Shown piece after piece: positions 38,886 through 48,057 of a stretch of DNA of 64,000 bases; positions within the stretch are counted from its first letter, which is position 1, and the number at the start of each line of letters is the position of its first letter. The notes under the pieces are model-generated. The model was not told where the DNA came from and ran no database searches. It worked only from the letters and a program-made list of their open reading frames with translations. A program made the translations under genes and the position numbers. The stretch comes from an uncultured Paraglaciecola sp. (GTDB lineage Bacteria > Pseudomonadota > Gammaproteobacteria > Enterobacterales > Alteromonadaceae). The DNA is taken from the NCBI RefSeq assembly GCF_913058035.1, contig NZ_CAJXPA010000005.1, positions 1 through 64,000 of the forward strand, in the 5' to 3' direction.

Positions 38886-39260
38886 GTGAAGTACGATCGT
38901 CATAAACCAGAGCAGATCCTTCGTTGTCAAATTATTGAAAAATATGACTCCCAGTCTCTGACCTGCATAGGTCAACAAGATAAAAATTTACCTAAGTATG
39001 TACGGTCAGAATTTAAAGCGTAGCTCAAGTCCGGTCCTTTGAAATATGGTGTTTTACAAATACGCTGTGTAGGTCGTCACCAAGCACCTGGTTGTATTCA
39101 GTTTTAAAAGCCGATGGTTTTAGTTGCAGGCGGCCATCCCGAGCTGCAGTGGGCGGCGAATAACAGAAAGCGCCGCCTTGTTGGTTGATGATGTGTCTAA
39201 TAAACATCCATTGGTGACTCAAAAAATACTCAGCCACCTGATTACAAATAATGACGAAGT
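38886..39260 (+). pseudogene. IS91-family transposase relic (zinc-ribbon region)
   Basis: From the GTG at 38886 the frame reads QILRCQIIEKYDSQSL, then NLPKYVRSEFKA, a stop, and LKSGPLKYGVLQIRC. Two frames later it gives FSCRR and PSCSGRRITESAALLVDDV. Together these match the N-terminal zinc-finger region of IS91-type transposases (YVRREFEAYLxCG, FSCKRRGFCPSCGARRMAESAALLVDEV split). Only this part remains, with at least two stops and one frameshift. Confidence 0.7.
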
Positions 39261-39693
39261 CATCGAATTAATGCCCTGAAAAGAAGATTGTCGTTTCAAG
39301 TAAGTCTGTTTGAATAAAAGGTGTTCATCAACATAATCAAAAGCAATATTCAAAATTAGTTTGCACAACACCGACAACAGGGGACACGTATTTTAAGTTT
39401 TGAATTTCGTAAAACAGTTGATTAATAGATGCCAGTTCGTCGACAGTCCGAGCACTACTGATATAAAAGGGATGTCGATATATAAAATACTAAGAAAAAT
39501 ATAACTTCATTTTATTAAAGATAACGTTTTATTTTACCTATACCTAATAAAATGTAGACATCTCAAGAGCCTCAAAATATGTACTTTCACCTAATGTCAT
39601 GGACGTGTTGTTAAGTATGTCATATGTTTAAGAGTCTTTTTTATTGTGCTGAACTTTGATATGTTATCCCAAAAATAGAATTATAAATAAATA
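39261..39693. other. Non-coding stretch upstream of the M23 peptidase gene
   Basis: About 430 bases with no gene. It probably holds the end of the IS91 relic and the promoter of the M23-bactofilin operon. No motif is identified with confidence. Confidence 0.4.
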
Positions 39694-40812
39694 ATGGTAA
39701 AGCAGTTCAATAAAATTACTCAAGCGTATTTCCCATACAGGCAGTTATTAATTCGCCAAAATGGTGAAATTAAATATCTCCCTATCACAACTTCTATTCA
39801 ACTTGTTTTGGCTTTATTTCTGTTAACTATTTTTTCTTGGTTTAGTTATTCAACCATCAAATATTTTTCTTTGAATGAAAAGGTCTCACAGGCTAAAGAC
39901 AATTTAAAACAATCTCAAACTGATTTAAATATGTTATCAGCAGAATACCAGACAAAAAACATACAATTAAATCAACAATTATCTCAACTGCAACAACAGC
40001 AAGTAATGTTGCAAGACTTGTTAGATTCACTGCCAGAAAAAATTGCACCTACCGATACATCAGATGCATCGAAGCCTATCAGTCATTCAAATGCTCATAT
40101 GCAAACTAATCATGATTCCGTTTTAAAAAGTTTAATTCAGGTAGAGAATCGACTGAATTCACTTGAAGCAGCGCAAAATAATAGCTTTGAAAACATGTCA
40201 TCAAGGATCAGAAAAAGAAAACAGCAACTGGTTAAAGTATTCAATTTAACGGGCATTAGTATAGATATGATTCACCATCAATCCACTCAACCCGTCTACG
40301 CCCAAGGGGGACCATTATTTGAACTTAGTAAAAATACAACAGATAAGTATCATCAACTTACTAATGAACTAATTGATTTAAGGCAGTTGGAGAATTCGCT
40401 AAAGAATGTGCCAGTAAAACTACCTGTAAAAGATTATTATATTTCGAGTGGATATGGTTATCGAAAAGACCCAATTTTTAATAAAAAAGCCATGCATAAA
40501 GGGATTGATCTGGCTGGATGGCACAAAACTGAGATTTATGCACCGGCCAATGGAAAAGTTAAACGAGCAGGTAAAAATGGCAGTTATGGTAATTATATAG
40601 AAATAGATCATCTAAATGGTTTTACCACACGCTATGGTCATTTATACAAGATAAAAGTTAAAGAAGGCGAATATGTTAGTGAGAATGTTGTTATCGGCCT
40701 TATGGGCAATACAGGGCGCAGCACCAGTACTCATTTGCATTATGAAGTTCTTTTTGATGCTAAGACAATCAATCCACTAAAACTTACAAAGGCGCTCAAA
40801 CATGTTCTCTAA
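39694..40812 (+). CDS. Membrane-anchored M23 peptidoglycan endopeptidase
   Basis: 372 residues. A short cytoplasmic N-terminus is followed by one membrane helix (about 33-55), then a Gln-rich coiled coil (60-112) and a second helical part (140-180). The C-terminal M23/LytM domain has all zinc and catalytic positions: MHKGIDL (H268, D272), YGHL (H316) and THLHYEV (H347, H349). It should cut peptide cross-links in the periplasm. The bactofilin gene starts inside its last 11 bases. Pairing of M23 peptidases with bactofilins is known from Helicobacter (Csd1-CcmA) and other curved or stalked bacteria, suggesting local cell-shape control. Confidence 0.92.
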   Translation: MVKQFNKITQAYFPYRQLLIRQNGEIKYLPITTSIQLVLALFLLTIFSWFSYSTIKYFSLNEKVSQAKDNLKQSQTDLNMLSAEYQTKNIQLNQQLSQLQQQQVMLQDLLDSLPEKIAPTDTSDASKPISHSNAHMQTNHDSVLKSLIQVENRLNSLEAAQNNSFENMSSRIRKRKQQLVKVFNLTGISIDMIHHQSTQPVYAQGGPLFELSKNTTDKYHQLTNELIDLRQLENSLKNVPVKLPVKDYYISSGYGYRKDPIFNKKAMHKGIDLAGWHKTEIYAPANGKVKRAGKNGSYGNYIEIDHLNGFTTRYGHLYKIKVKEGEYVSENVVIGLMGNTGRSTSTHLHYEVLFDAKTINPLKLTKALKHVL

Positions 40813-41215
40813 AAATAAAGACGCACAAAGCCCTGCAGTCATAAACAAAAATAGCACTCCCTCTATTATTGGAGGAGATGTGGTGATTCAAGGTAATGTT
40901 ACCAGTCAAGGTTTGGTGCAATTAGATGGTAAATTTGAAGGTGAAATTCGTATTCACAGCCTTACAGTTGGAGAACAAGGCTGGGTTGATGGTCTAATTT
41001 ACGCACAAGAAGTTGTCATTAAGGGTAAGGTTACTGGTGCTATTAATGCGATTGAAGTGACGTTAGAAAAGACAGCTGATGTCAGTGGTGACATTACGCA
41101 TCATTCCATTAGTATTTCAAGCGGAGCAAAAGTAAATGGAAGTATTACACAAATAAATGAAGAGCAGAAAGTAGCTGATCTGAACAGTAAAAAAGTATCT
41201 GTAAAATCCGGATAG
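40802..41215 (+). CDS. Bactofilin (polymer-forming cytoskeletal protein)
   Basis: 137 residues. The central bactofilin (DUF583) beta-helix spans about 20-115 and is built of short repeats (VVIQGNVTSQGLVQLDGKFE, EVVIKGKVTGAI, DVSGDITHHS, AKVNGSI). Polar tails flank it, as in BacA and CcmA. It forms cytosolic filaments that position cell-wall enzymes. Its start overlaps the M23 peptidase gene by 11 bases, so the pair is made together. Confidence 0.94.
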   Translation: MFSKNKDAQSPAVINKNSTPSIIGGDVVIQGNVTSQGLVQLDGKFEGEIRIHSLTVGEQGWVDGLIYAQEVVIKGKVTGAINAIEVTLEKTADVSGDITHHSISISSGAKVNGSITQINEEQKVADLNSKKVSVKSG

Positions 41216-41220
41216 CATCT

Positions 41221-41243
41221 CAAACCAGTTAAAAACTGGTTTG
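41221..41243 (+). terminator. Hairpin after the bactofilin gene
   Basis: CAAACCAGT and ACTGGTTTG form a perfect nine-base stem with a TAAAA loop, starting seven bases past the stop codon. A T-run is lacking, so it is a weak or Rho-assisted terminator at best. Confidence 0.55.
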
Positions 41244-42252
41244 CACATCAACCTGAGGTGCTTGTCTTAAATTATGAATAACGTAGATACAGTTGATTAG
41301 TAAAAGAAAAATATCCGACTTTCACTCCATTATGAACATTAAGTGGACGTCAATTTAGAAAACATAAGGCACCATGTCATCTGATTTTATGAAAAATGAC
41401 GTTCTACTTTACCACCACTAAGGGAAGTGATTTTATGGCATAAGACCGAATTTATTATTGGCGATGCATCTTTTAGCAGCTTTGACAAAATGGTGAGATA
41501 CTTTTCGAATTTCTTTCTGGTCAGTTTCAAACATTAGTTTTTAGTGTTAAACATTAATACTCTCGAACATTTTTCAACGTCTGGGCGCAAAGTGATTTTC
41601 AAATTTCAGCATTTACAGAAATTGACTGCCCGAAGTCTAGGGCAGATTAGCCAGTTGAACTGAACTAAATCAGTATGATACTTCCCCCGCCAATCCCGCA
41701 TTTTGTCCATAAATTAACTATTCGGCAAGCTCAACGTAAGATCCTGTCTTGTTGCTCTAACAGTGACTGGGTAATCTGAAGAATTTGGCTCCATATTAAG
41801 CCAATCTTTTTATTCAACTCCAATACTTATGTTTTTGTCATCCATTTTAGTTCTCTGCTAATCACATCATTATGGTTAATTGTATTTTTGACCCGTTATT
41901 AAAGTAACCTATTTGTAAATACTGCCGATATTGGGATACAAATTAATATCTTAACGCTCATCTTCCAGCGTTTCAAAAATGTAAATATTCTAATTGAACT
42001 GAATTGTTCATGAATACTCGCCATTATTTTAGCATTTAGCACTGTTTTGTTCACTGAATAACGCTTAAGGTCTGCTTTGGATCTTGGAGGGGGCCTTTGG
42101 AAGTTAGTTCTTGTGACGCTGATATGTAGAAACTCAATGAATGCTCAAATGTAAATTTTTCAGTCAGTGACTGCAATATGTAGTTTCTATCGTTTCCAAA
42201 AATTAAACTTTTAACTACTACCACCATGTTTCTTAAAAAATACATAAATTGA
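41244..42252. other. Long gene-poor stretch downstream of bactofilin
   Basis: About 1 kb between convergent bactofilin and nadK. No full gene. Around 41440-41525 a short frame reads HKTEFIIGDASFSSFDKMV, which might be a worn transposase fragment, but I cannot place it in a family. The rest shows stops in all frames. Confidence 0.4.
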
Positions 42253-43140
42253 TTAATATAATTTACTACCCCAACCAAGTTTTGTACGTAACACATTGAA
42301 ATAATTATAGTCTTTGGGGTGAATCAGAGACAACTTCGCTGGGTTTTTACTTATAACAATTTCGTCACCTGGTAACACTGTTAGTACAATATGACTATCA
42401 CAACTGACTTGCATATTATCGGTATTCTCAGGCGATACTTTTAACTTTACTATGCTGTTGGCATCTACCACTATGGGGCGGCTGCTTAATGTGTGAGGAA
42501 ACATCGGTACCAAGGTTAAAGCATCTAAGTTAGGCGTAAGGATCGGACCTCCACCGGATAACGAATAAGCCGTAGAGCCTGTTGGGGTAGCCACGATTAA
42601 CCCATCTGAGCGCTGGCTAAATACAAAGTTATCATCGAGGTACACCTCAAATTCCATCATATGTGCTACTTTACCGTGATGAATAACCACTTCGTTTACC
42701 GCAGAGTCTTTGCTTTGTACTTTACCATCTCGATAGACTTCCACTTCTAGCAAGAAACGTTGTTCTATTTGGCATTCGCCATCAAAAATACTGTCAAGTT
42801 GTGGTTCAAAATTTTCAGGAGCAATGTCGGTCAGAAAACCTAAGTTACCTCGGTTAACACCGACGACAGCTACATTAAACTCTGCCAGGATCCTAGCCGC
42901 ACCAAGCATATTACCATCACCACCCACAACTATAGCTAAGTCAGCTTGTTTACCAATATCTGTTATATCTGTAGGTTCAAAACCATTAGTATCTAATTTA
43001 TGTGCGGTTTGTTTTTCGACTAGCACCCGACAACCGCGTTTAGTCAAATAAACTATTAACGCCTTGAGACTTAAATTTGCACCTTGATGCGCTTGTTTGC
43101 CAATTAAACCTACGGTTTTAAACTTCATTGAAAACAACAT
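42253..43140 (-). CDS. nadK: NAD kinase
   Basis: 295 residues if started at 43140; an ATG at 43128 is equally possible, giving 291. It phosphorylates NAD to NADP. Motifs are [11 protein letters not shown] (the GGDG ATP/NAD site), [22 protein letters not shown], and the C-terminal [20 protein letters not shown] in split form. In many gammaproteobacteria nadK directly precedes recN; here both are on the minus strand but 8.6 kb apart, separated by accessory DNA. Confidence 0.96.
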   Translation of the reverse strand: MLFSMKFKTVGLIGKQAHQGANLSLKALIVYLTKRGCRVLVEKQTAHKLDTNGFEPTDITDIGKQADLAIVVGGDGNMLGAARILAEFNVAVVGVNRGNLGFLTDIAPENFEPQLDSIFDGECQIEQRFLLEVEVYRDGKVQSKDSAVNEVVIHHGKVAHMMEFEVYLDDNFVFSQRSDGLIVATPTGSTAYSLSGGGPILTPNLDALTLVPMFPHTLSSRPIVVDANSIVKLKVSPENTDNMQVSCDSHIVLTVLPGDEIVISKNPAKLSLIHPKDYNYFNVLRTKLGWGSKLY

Positions 43141-43282
43141 AAATTACTATTTGTTAGAGTATAACCATGGGAGAGATTGAAAGTCATATTTTTCGTTTGG
43201 ATTATTTGATTGACTACAGGAAATGATCCTCCCTATAGTGTGACTTTAAATTTGTGTACCAATAAAAGAAGAGCGTTAATTA

Positions 43283-44308
43283 ATGGGGCCATTAATGTTA
43301 GACGTGTCAGGCTTTGAACTGACACATGAAGAGATAGATATCCTCGACCATCCCTTAGTTGGGGGACTTATCTTATTCAGCCGTAACTACCACGACCAAC
43401 AACAACTTTCTGACTTGGTTCGGCACATAAGAAGTGTTACGCGTAACGACATTATTATTGCTACAGACCATGAAGGGGGAAGGGTGCAGCGCTTTCGTCA
43501 AGGATTTAGTGAAATTCCTGCAATGGGTAGTATCATCCTTCAAACAAATGAAAATATTATAGAATCAGGCTATTTATGCGAGCAATTTGGCTGGTTAATG
43601 GCTGCAGAATTACTCGCGTTCGATATTGATATTAGTTTTGCTCCTGTGCTCGACATACAGGGTGTATCTGAAGTGATTGGTGATCGTGGTTTTCATCAAG
43701 ACCCTGAAATAATTGTTCAATTAGCCAGCGAATTTATTAAAGGGATGCACCGAGCTGGTATGTCTGCCACCGGTAAACATTTCCCAGGCCACGGAAACGT
43801 TCGTGAGGATTCTCATATAGCAACACCGGTTGATCACCGTAGTAAAGAAGACATATTTGCCCTTGACATGTCAATTTTCACATCAATTCACCAACAAGGT
43901 TTACTTGACGCGGTGATGCCTGCACATGTTATTTATCCTGATGTAGACAACTTACCTGCGGGTTTTTCAAAAATCTGGATCAATCAGATTTTACGCCAAG
44001 AATTGGACTTTAATGGGGTCATATTTTCTGATGATTTGTCTATGCAAGGTGCGGTACAAATAGGCAATATTGTAGAGCGTGCCGAGCAGGCTATAAAAGC
44101 AGGTTGCGACATGGTGTTAGTGTGCAATGATCCCAAAGGGGCAGTAAAGGTGATTGATGGTTTACCCTTAGGTTTGAGCTTACATAAAAAGAGTTTAGAT
44201 AGAATTAAACGCCTCATGAAAAATCCTAGTTTAGATTTTTCTAACCTGAAAAAAAATACTGACCATCAAGTTGCTTGTAAAGTATTGGACCAATTTTATG
44301 CAAACTAA
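43283..44308 (+). CDS. nagZ: Beta-N-acetylhexosaminidase NagZ
   Basis: 341 residues, glycoside hydrolase family 3, full NagZ length. It removes GlcNAc from anhydro-muropeptides in the cytoplasm during peptidoglycan recycling. Motifs visible: HPLVGGLILFSRNY, TDHEGGRVQRFR, KHFPGHGNVREDSHIATP (the His-containing loop used for catalysis) and the nucleophile Asp in GVIFSDDLSMQGA. It has no signal peptide, as expected. Its last 11 bases overlap the DASS transporter gene. Confidence 0.95.
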   Translation: MGPLMLDVSGFELTHEEIDILDHPLVGGLILFSRNYHDQQQLSDLVRHIRSVTRNDIIIATDHEGGRVQRFRQGFSEIPAMGSIILQTNENIIESGYLCEQFGWLMAAELLAFDIDISFAPVLDIQGVSEVIGDRGFHQDPEIIVQLASEFIKGMHRAGMSATGKHFPGHGNVREDSHIATPVDHRSKEDIFALDMSIFTSIHQQGLLDAVMPAHVIYPDVDNLPAGFSKIWINQILRQELDFNGVIFSDDLSMQGAVQIGNIVERAEQAIKAGCDMVLVCNDPKGAVKVIDGLPLGLSLHKKSLDRIKRLMKNPSLDFSNLKKNTDHQVACKVLDQFYAN

Positions 44309-45725
44309 CAATAAACTAATCTTACTTTCGGCTATTAGTTCCATTGTTATGTATTTTGGGCTAATAGCTGTTGGTCAGCCCCACTTGATTGCTTCTACAG
44401 CCTCTATCACGCTGTTAACTGCCATGTTGTGGGTAACTGAAGCGCTGCCTATTCCTGTTACGTCGCTTATTCCATTTTTTGGCTTTCCTATGGCGGGGGT
44501 GTTGACTCATAAAGAGTCTGCATCAGCGCTGGGCAGTCACGTTATTTTATTATTGATGGGTGCTTTTATGCTCTCAAAGGCATTGGAAAAATCTAATGTA
44601 CATAGCCGATTGGCTTTTTACCTAGTAAATCTAACTGGCGGTAAAAGTGCTAAACGGTTGGTATTTGGTTTTATGCTGACCGCTGCCATTCTCAGTATGT
44701 GGATTTCCAATTCAGCCACAACCTTAATGCTTTTACCTATTACGCTTGCAGTTTTACAGCATGTAAAAGATCCTAAGCTGACTATTGCTATGTTGCTGGG
44801 TATTGCTTATGCAGCCAGCTTAGGTGGGGTTGGTACCCCAGTCGGCACACCCCCAAATATTATTTTTATGAGTGTTTATCTTGAAACACAAGGTAAAGAA
44901 ATCAGTTTTATAGAATGGATGAAAACAGGTGTACCTATAGTTGTTATAGGTATTCCGATTATTGCGTGGTGGTTAACCCGTAATCTGGAGAGCAGTCAAG
45001 AATATATTTTACCCAGATCCGGCGCTTGGCAACCAGCTGAAAAGCGGGTGCTAATAACATTTGTTATGGTTGCTTTAGCATGGATGTTTAGACCCTATTG
45101 GACAGTATGGCTAAATATGCCAAGTATCGGCGACAGCAGCATTGCTTTGGCCGGGGTGGTGCTAATGTTTATTATTCCTAATGGAAATAAAGTTGAAACA
45201 ATAAAGACCCCTGTTAAAAATAGTAAATTTGGTGAAGTAACCAATAAACTCAAGTCAGATAAATTACTTGACTGGGATACCGCTGTGTCCATTCCATGGG
45301 GCATGTTGTTGTTATTTGCAGGTGGTATATGTATAGCAAAAGCGTTTTCTGCCTCCGGACTAAGTACTTTGATGGGAGACGGTTTAACGGGATTATCTGA
45401 CCTACCAGTGCCCTTGTTAATTTTGTGTATATGTTTGTTTGTGACTTTTTTAACTGAAATCACCTCAAATACGGCCACTGCAACATTGTTGATGCCAATA
45501 CTCGCCGCAGCTGGTGTTGCAGCTGGTATTGATCCTGCTTTAATGATGATGCCAGCAGCTATCAGTGCTAGTTGTGCATTTATGTTACCTGTTGCTACTG
45601 CTCCTAATGCCATAGTTTATGGCATGGATAAATTCAGCATTAAGACCATGGCCAGAGAAGGTTTAATGCTCAATATAATCTTAGCATTTATAATAACTGC
45701 AGTGAGCTACGTGACTTTATCTTAA
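44298..45725 (+). CDS. DASS-family (SLC13) anion transporter
   Basis: About 475 residues from the ATG at 44298, inside the end of nagZ. About 11-12 hydrophobic helices. The two SNT-type substrate/Na+ motifs are visible as ISNSATTLMLLP and ITSNTATATLLMP, each followed by a helix hairpin, and GTPVGTPPN is also characteristic. The family takes up di- and tricarboxylates, or sulfate in some members, usually with sodium. Overlap with nagZ suggests co-translation, though no metabolic link is obvious. Confidence 0.9.
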   Translation: MQTNNKLILLSAISSIVMYFGLIAVGQPHLIASTASITLLTAMLWVTEALPIPVTSLIPFFGFPMAGVLTHKESASALGSHVILLLMGAFMLSKALEKSNVHSRLAFYLVNLTGGKSAKRLVFGFMLTAAILSMWISNSATTLMLLPITLAVLQHVKDPKLTIAMLLGIAYAASLGGVGTPVGTPPNIIFMSVYLETQGKEISFIEWMKTGVPIVVIGIPIIAWWLTRNLESSQEYILPRSGAWQPAEKRVLITFVMVALAWMFRPYWTVWLNMPSIGDSSIALAGVVLMFIIPNGNKVETIKTPVKNSKFGEVTNKLKSDKLLDWDTAVSIPWGMLLLFAGGICIAKAFSASGLSTLMGDGLTGLSDLPVPLLILCICLFVTFLTEITSNTATATLLMPILAAAGVAAGIDPALMMMPAAISASCAFMLPVATAPNAIVYGMDKFSIKTMAREGLMLNIILAFIITAVSYVTLS

Positions 45726-45994
45726 GTTAGTACGTCTTCTAATAAGCTATGTTTTAACTTGGTAACGATTGATATCTGTGACCAATTTGTTGTCAGTTAA
45801 TAAAGTAATCACATAGTTCCTTTTGCATCATTTTTGCGCACTAGATAACTAGTTTAGTGCAAATCAAAATTAGATCTTGATCACTCTCCGTGTAAATAGT
45901 GGCCGTACAAGGCTGGCATCAATTCTGCTATGTAGATTTGGTACAGCACTTTCTCCTGTATTCCCATTTATAGAAAATTTTGCTAAGGGGTGTT

Positions 45995-46813
45995 ATGGAA
46001 GTTGAACTGTTGTTGTTTGTAGGCACGCTATGTATAGCGGGTGCAATTGCGGGTATTACAGCTGGATTGTTTGGAAATGGTGGTGGATTTGTTGTGGTTC
46101 CAGCTTTATTAGCGGTTTTTCCATTTTTTACTGAATCGTCGGGGGAACTCATTAAAGTCGCTATTGGTACTTCTTTGGCATCAATTGTTGTCTCAAGTGC
46201 CCGTTCTGTGCAAGCACATAAAAAAATGAATACCGTTGACTTTGCAATTTTGAAAGACTGGTCAGTCTGGTTGGTTATTGGGGTGTTAATTGGTTTATAT
46301 ATAGCCTCGAAAACAAGTCCAGAGAGTTTAATACTTGTGTTTGCTACAGGTGTTTTATTTTATTCAATATATTTTTTATTTCCAGGAATTTTTAGTGGTT
46401 CTTCAAACACCTTAACTATGCCGCAAGGCGCATTTAAAGCAGGGTTAGCTTCTTTTTTAGGTGGGTTTTCGGCTTTGCTTGGGATAGGCGGTGGAACGAT
46501 TACAGTCATGACAATGGTGATTTGTAATCGCAGTGTTCACCAAGCAGTCGCCACGGCTGCAGGTGTTGGCTTTATTATTGGTTTACCTGGAGCAATTGGA
46601 TTTTTGCTGATGGGGCACAACGTCATCAATCTTCCATACGGTACAGTTGGGTATATCAATATACCTGCGCTTGTTGCCATCAGTGCGGGTTCAATATTGA
46701 CAGCACCTATAGGTGCTAAATGGGCGCATAGTTTGGACGAGGTCAGTCTAAAGCGAATGTTTGGACTTTACTTGGTGGTGGTGTCCATTTCTATGTATTA
46801 CAAAGCATTTTAA
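45995..46813 (+). CDS. TSUP (TauE/SafE) family membrane transporter
   Basis: About 272 residues from the ATG at 45995, preceded by AAGGGG. About eight hydrophobic helices are arranged as two repeats; GLFGNGGGFVVVPAL and LLGIGGGTITVMTM carry the paired GxGGG-type motifs of the family. Members export sulfite or organosulfur acids or take up small anions. The gene lies 31 bases upstream of a Tat-exported aminotransferase, so the two probably form an operon. Confidence 0.88.
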   Translation: MEVELLLFVGTLCIAGAIAGITAGLFGNGGGFVVVPALLAVFPFFTESSGELIKVAIGTSLASIVVSSARSVQAHKKMNTVDFAILKDWSVWLVIGVLIGLYIASKTSPESLILVFATGVLFYSIYFLFPGIFSGSSNTLTMPQGAFKAGLASFLGGFSALLGIGGGTITVMTMVICNRSVHQAVATAAGVGFIIGLPGAIGFLLMGHNVINLPYGTVGYINIPALVAISAGSILTAPIGAKWAHSLDEVSLKRMFGLYLVVVSISMYYKAF

Positions 46814-46844
46814 ATCTAATTAGAGACAACGAAAGGATAATGAC

Positions 46845-48011
46845 ATGACAGACAATTTAAGTAGACGATTATTTTTACGCGGGACTATAGCAACCGTTTC
46901 TGCAGTAGCAGCAGGTGGGTTGGTTTCTTTGTCGGGTAACGCGCTTGCGGGACATCATACTGCTCCGGTTATTAACTATGGACCAACTGCGGGTATTGCT
47001 AAACTTAACGCCAATGAAAATCCTTATGGCCCAAGCCCAAGTGCAATGAAAGCTATCATGCAAGCTAGCGCTAAGGGCGCATATTATGCTGCAGAGCCCT
47101 ACAAAGTATTGGTTGATATGATAGCCGAGAAAAATGGCTTGAATAGTAGCCAAATTTCATTGAGTGCTGGCTCCAGCGGTGTGTTGTCTTATGCTGCTAA
47201 CGCTGCTGCTACAAAAGGCCTAATACTAGGACCTGATTTGTTTTGGGATACCACGGCTAAGGCTCCACAGAAAACTGGCGGACCAAAAATCAAACGTATA
47301 GCCAAAACTGCTGATTTAAGTATTGATTTAGATGCCATGTATGCTGCTATTGATAGTGATGTCGCTATGGTACACGTTACTAATCCAAATAATCCTACTG
47401 GGTGTTTATTGGATGCTGGAAAGTTAAGGGATTTTTGTATAAAGGCTTCTAAGAAAACATTAGTGTTGGTGGATGAAGCTTATAATGAAGTCACCGATAT
47501 GCCTGAGACCAACTCAATGGTTTCTTTGGTCAGAGAAGGGCATAACGTAATAATCGCTAAAACTTTTTCTAAGATATATGGCCTAGCAGGTATGCGTGTG
47601 GGTTATATGATGGCGTCTGAAGAAAATACCGCTAATATTAACCGCTTTAGTTTGGGCGGGTATGCCATGAACCAAGCTGGATTAGCTGCGGCTATTGCCA
47701 GTTATAACGATGAAGCCTTTTTGAAGATGTCCAAATCAAAAATTGTTGAGGGACGCGAAATGGTGTTGGATGCACTTAAGGCAAATGGGTTAAAGGCACT
47801 GCCTTCTTCGACTAATTTTATATTTGTCGATTTGGCACAAGGCAATGCTGAAATATTTCGACAAAAAATGGCTGAACAAAATGTGTTAATTCGAGGCATT
47901 TATCACGATTATGATCATTGGTCTCGAGTGAGTATGGGTCTCATCCCTGATGTGCAAAAATATGTCAATGCATTGCCAAGAGCATTGGAACAGACATTAG
48001 CATTATCTTGA
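46845..48011 (+). CDS. Tat-exported HisC-like PLP-dependent aminotransferase
   Basis: 388 residues. A twin-arginine signal (SRRLFLRG, Arg7-Arg8, then a hydrophobic stretch and ALAGHH) precedes a complete fold-type I aminotransferase. HisC-like motifs are LNANENPYGPSP (54-65), NPNNPTG (180-186), VDEAYNE (209-215), the PLP lysine in FSKIYGLAGMRVGY (K243) and the phosphate-binding R251. Export of a PLP enzyme is uncommon, and Tat is suited to cofactor-loaded proteins. A role in histidine synthesis is unlikely in the periplasm. GAAAGGA precedes the start. The substrate is unknown. Confidence 0.9.
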   Translation: MTDNLSRRLFLRGTIATVSAVAAGGLVSLSGNALAGHHTAPVINYGPTAGIAKLNANENPYGPSPSAMKAIMQASAKGAYYAAEPYKVLVDMIAEKNGLNSSQISLSAGSSGVLSYAANAAATKGLILGPDLFWDTTAKAPQKTGGPKIKRIAKTADLSIDLDAMYAAIDSDVAMVHVTNPNNPTGCLLDAGKLRDFCIKASKKTLVLVDEAYNEVTDMPETNSMVSLVREGHNVIIAKTFSKIYGLAGMRVGYMMASEENTANINRFSLGGYAMNQAGLAAAIASYNDEAFLKMSKSKIVEGREMVLDALKANGLKALPSSTNFIFVDLAQGNAEIFRQKMAEQNVLIRGIYHDYDHWSRVSMGLIPDVQKYVNALPRALEQTLALS

Positions 48012-48025
48012 ATACACCCTTAAAT

Positions 48026-48049
48026 ATTATCTTGCACATTATCTTGCAC
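48026..48049. repeat. 12-bp tandem duplication
   Basis: ATTATCTTGCAC occurs twice head to tail in the short gap between the convergent aminotransferase and LysR genes. A partial third copy (ATTATCTTG) lies at the end of the aminotransferase gene. Confidence 0.8.
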
Positions 48050-48057
48050 ATAACTAT

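Noticed and set aside
39025-39237. A 70-residue minus-strand frame
   Set aside because: It is antisense to the IS91 relic, which explains the sequence better.
46845-48011. Histidine biosynthesis hisC
   Set aside because: The Tat signal and the absence of other his genes argue against a cytoplasmic biosynthetic role.
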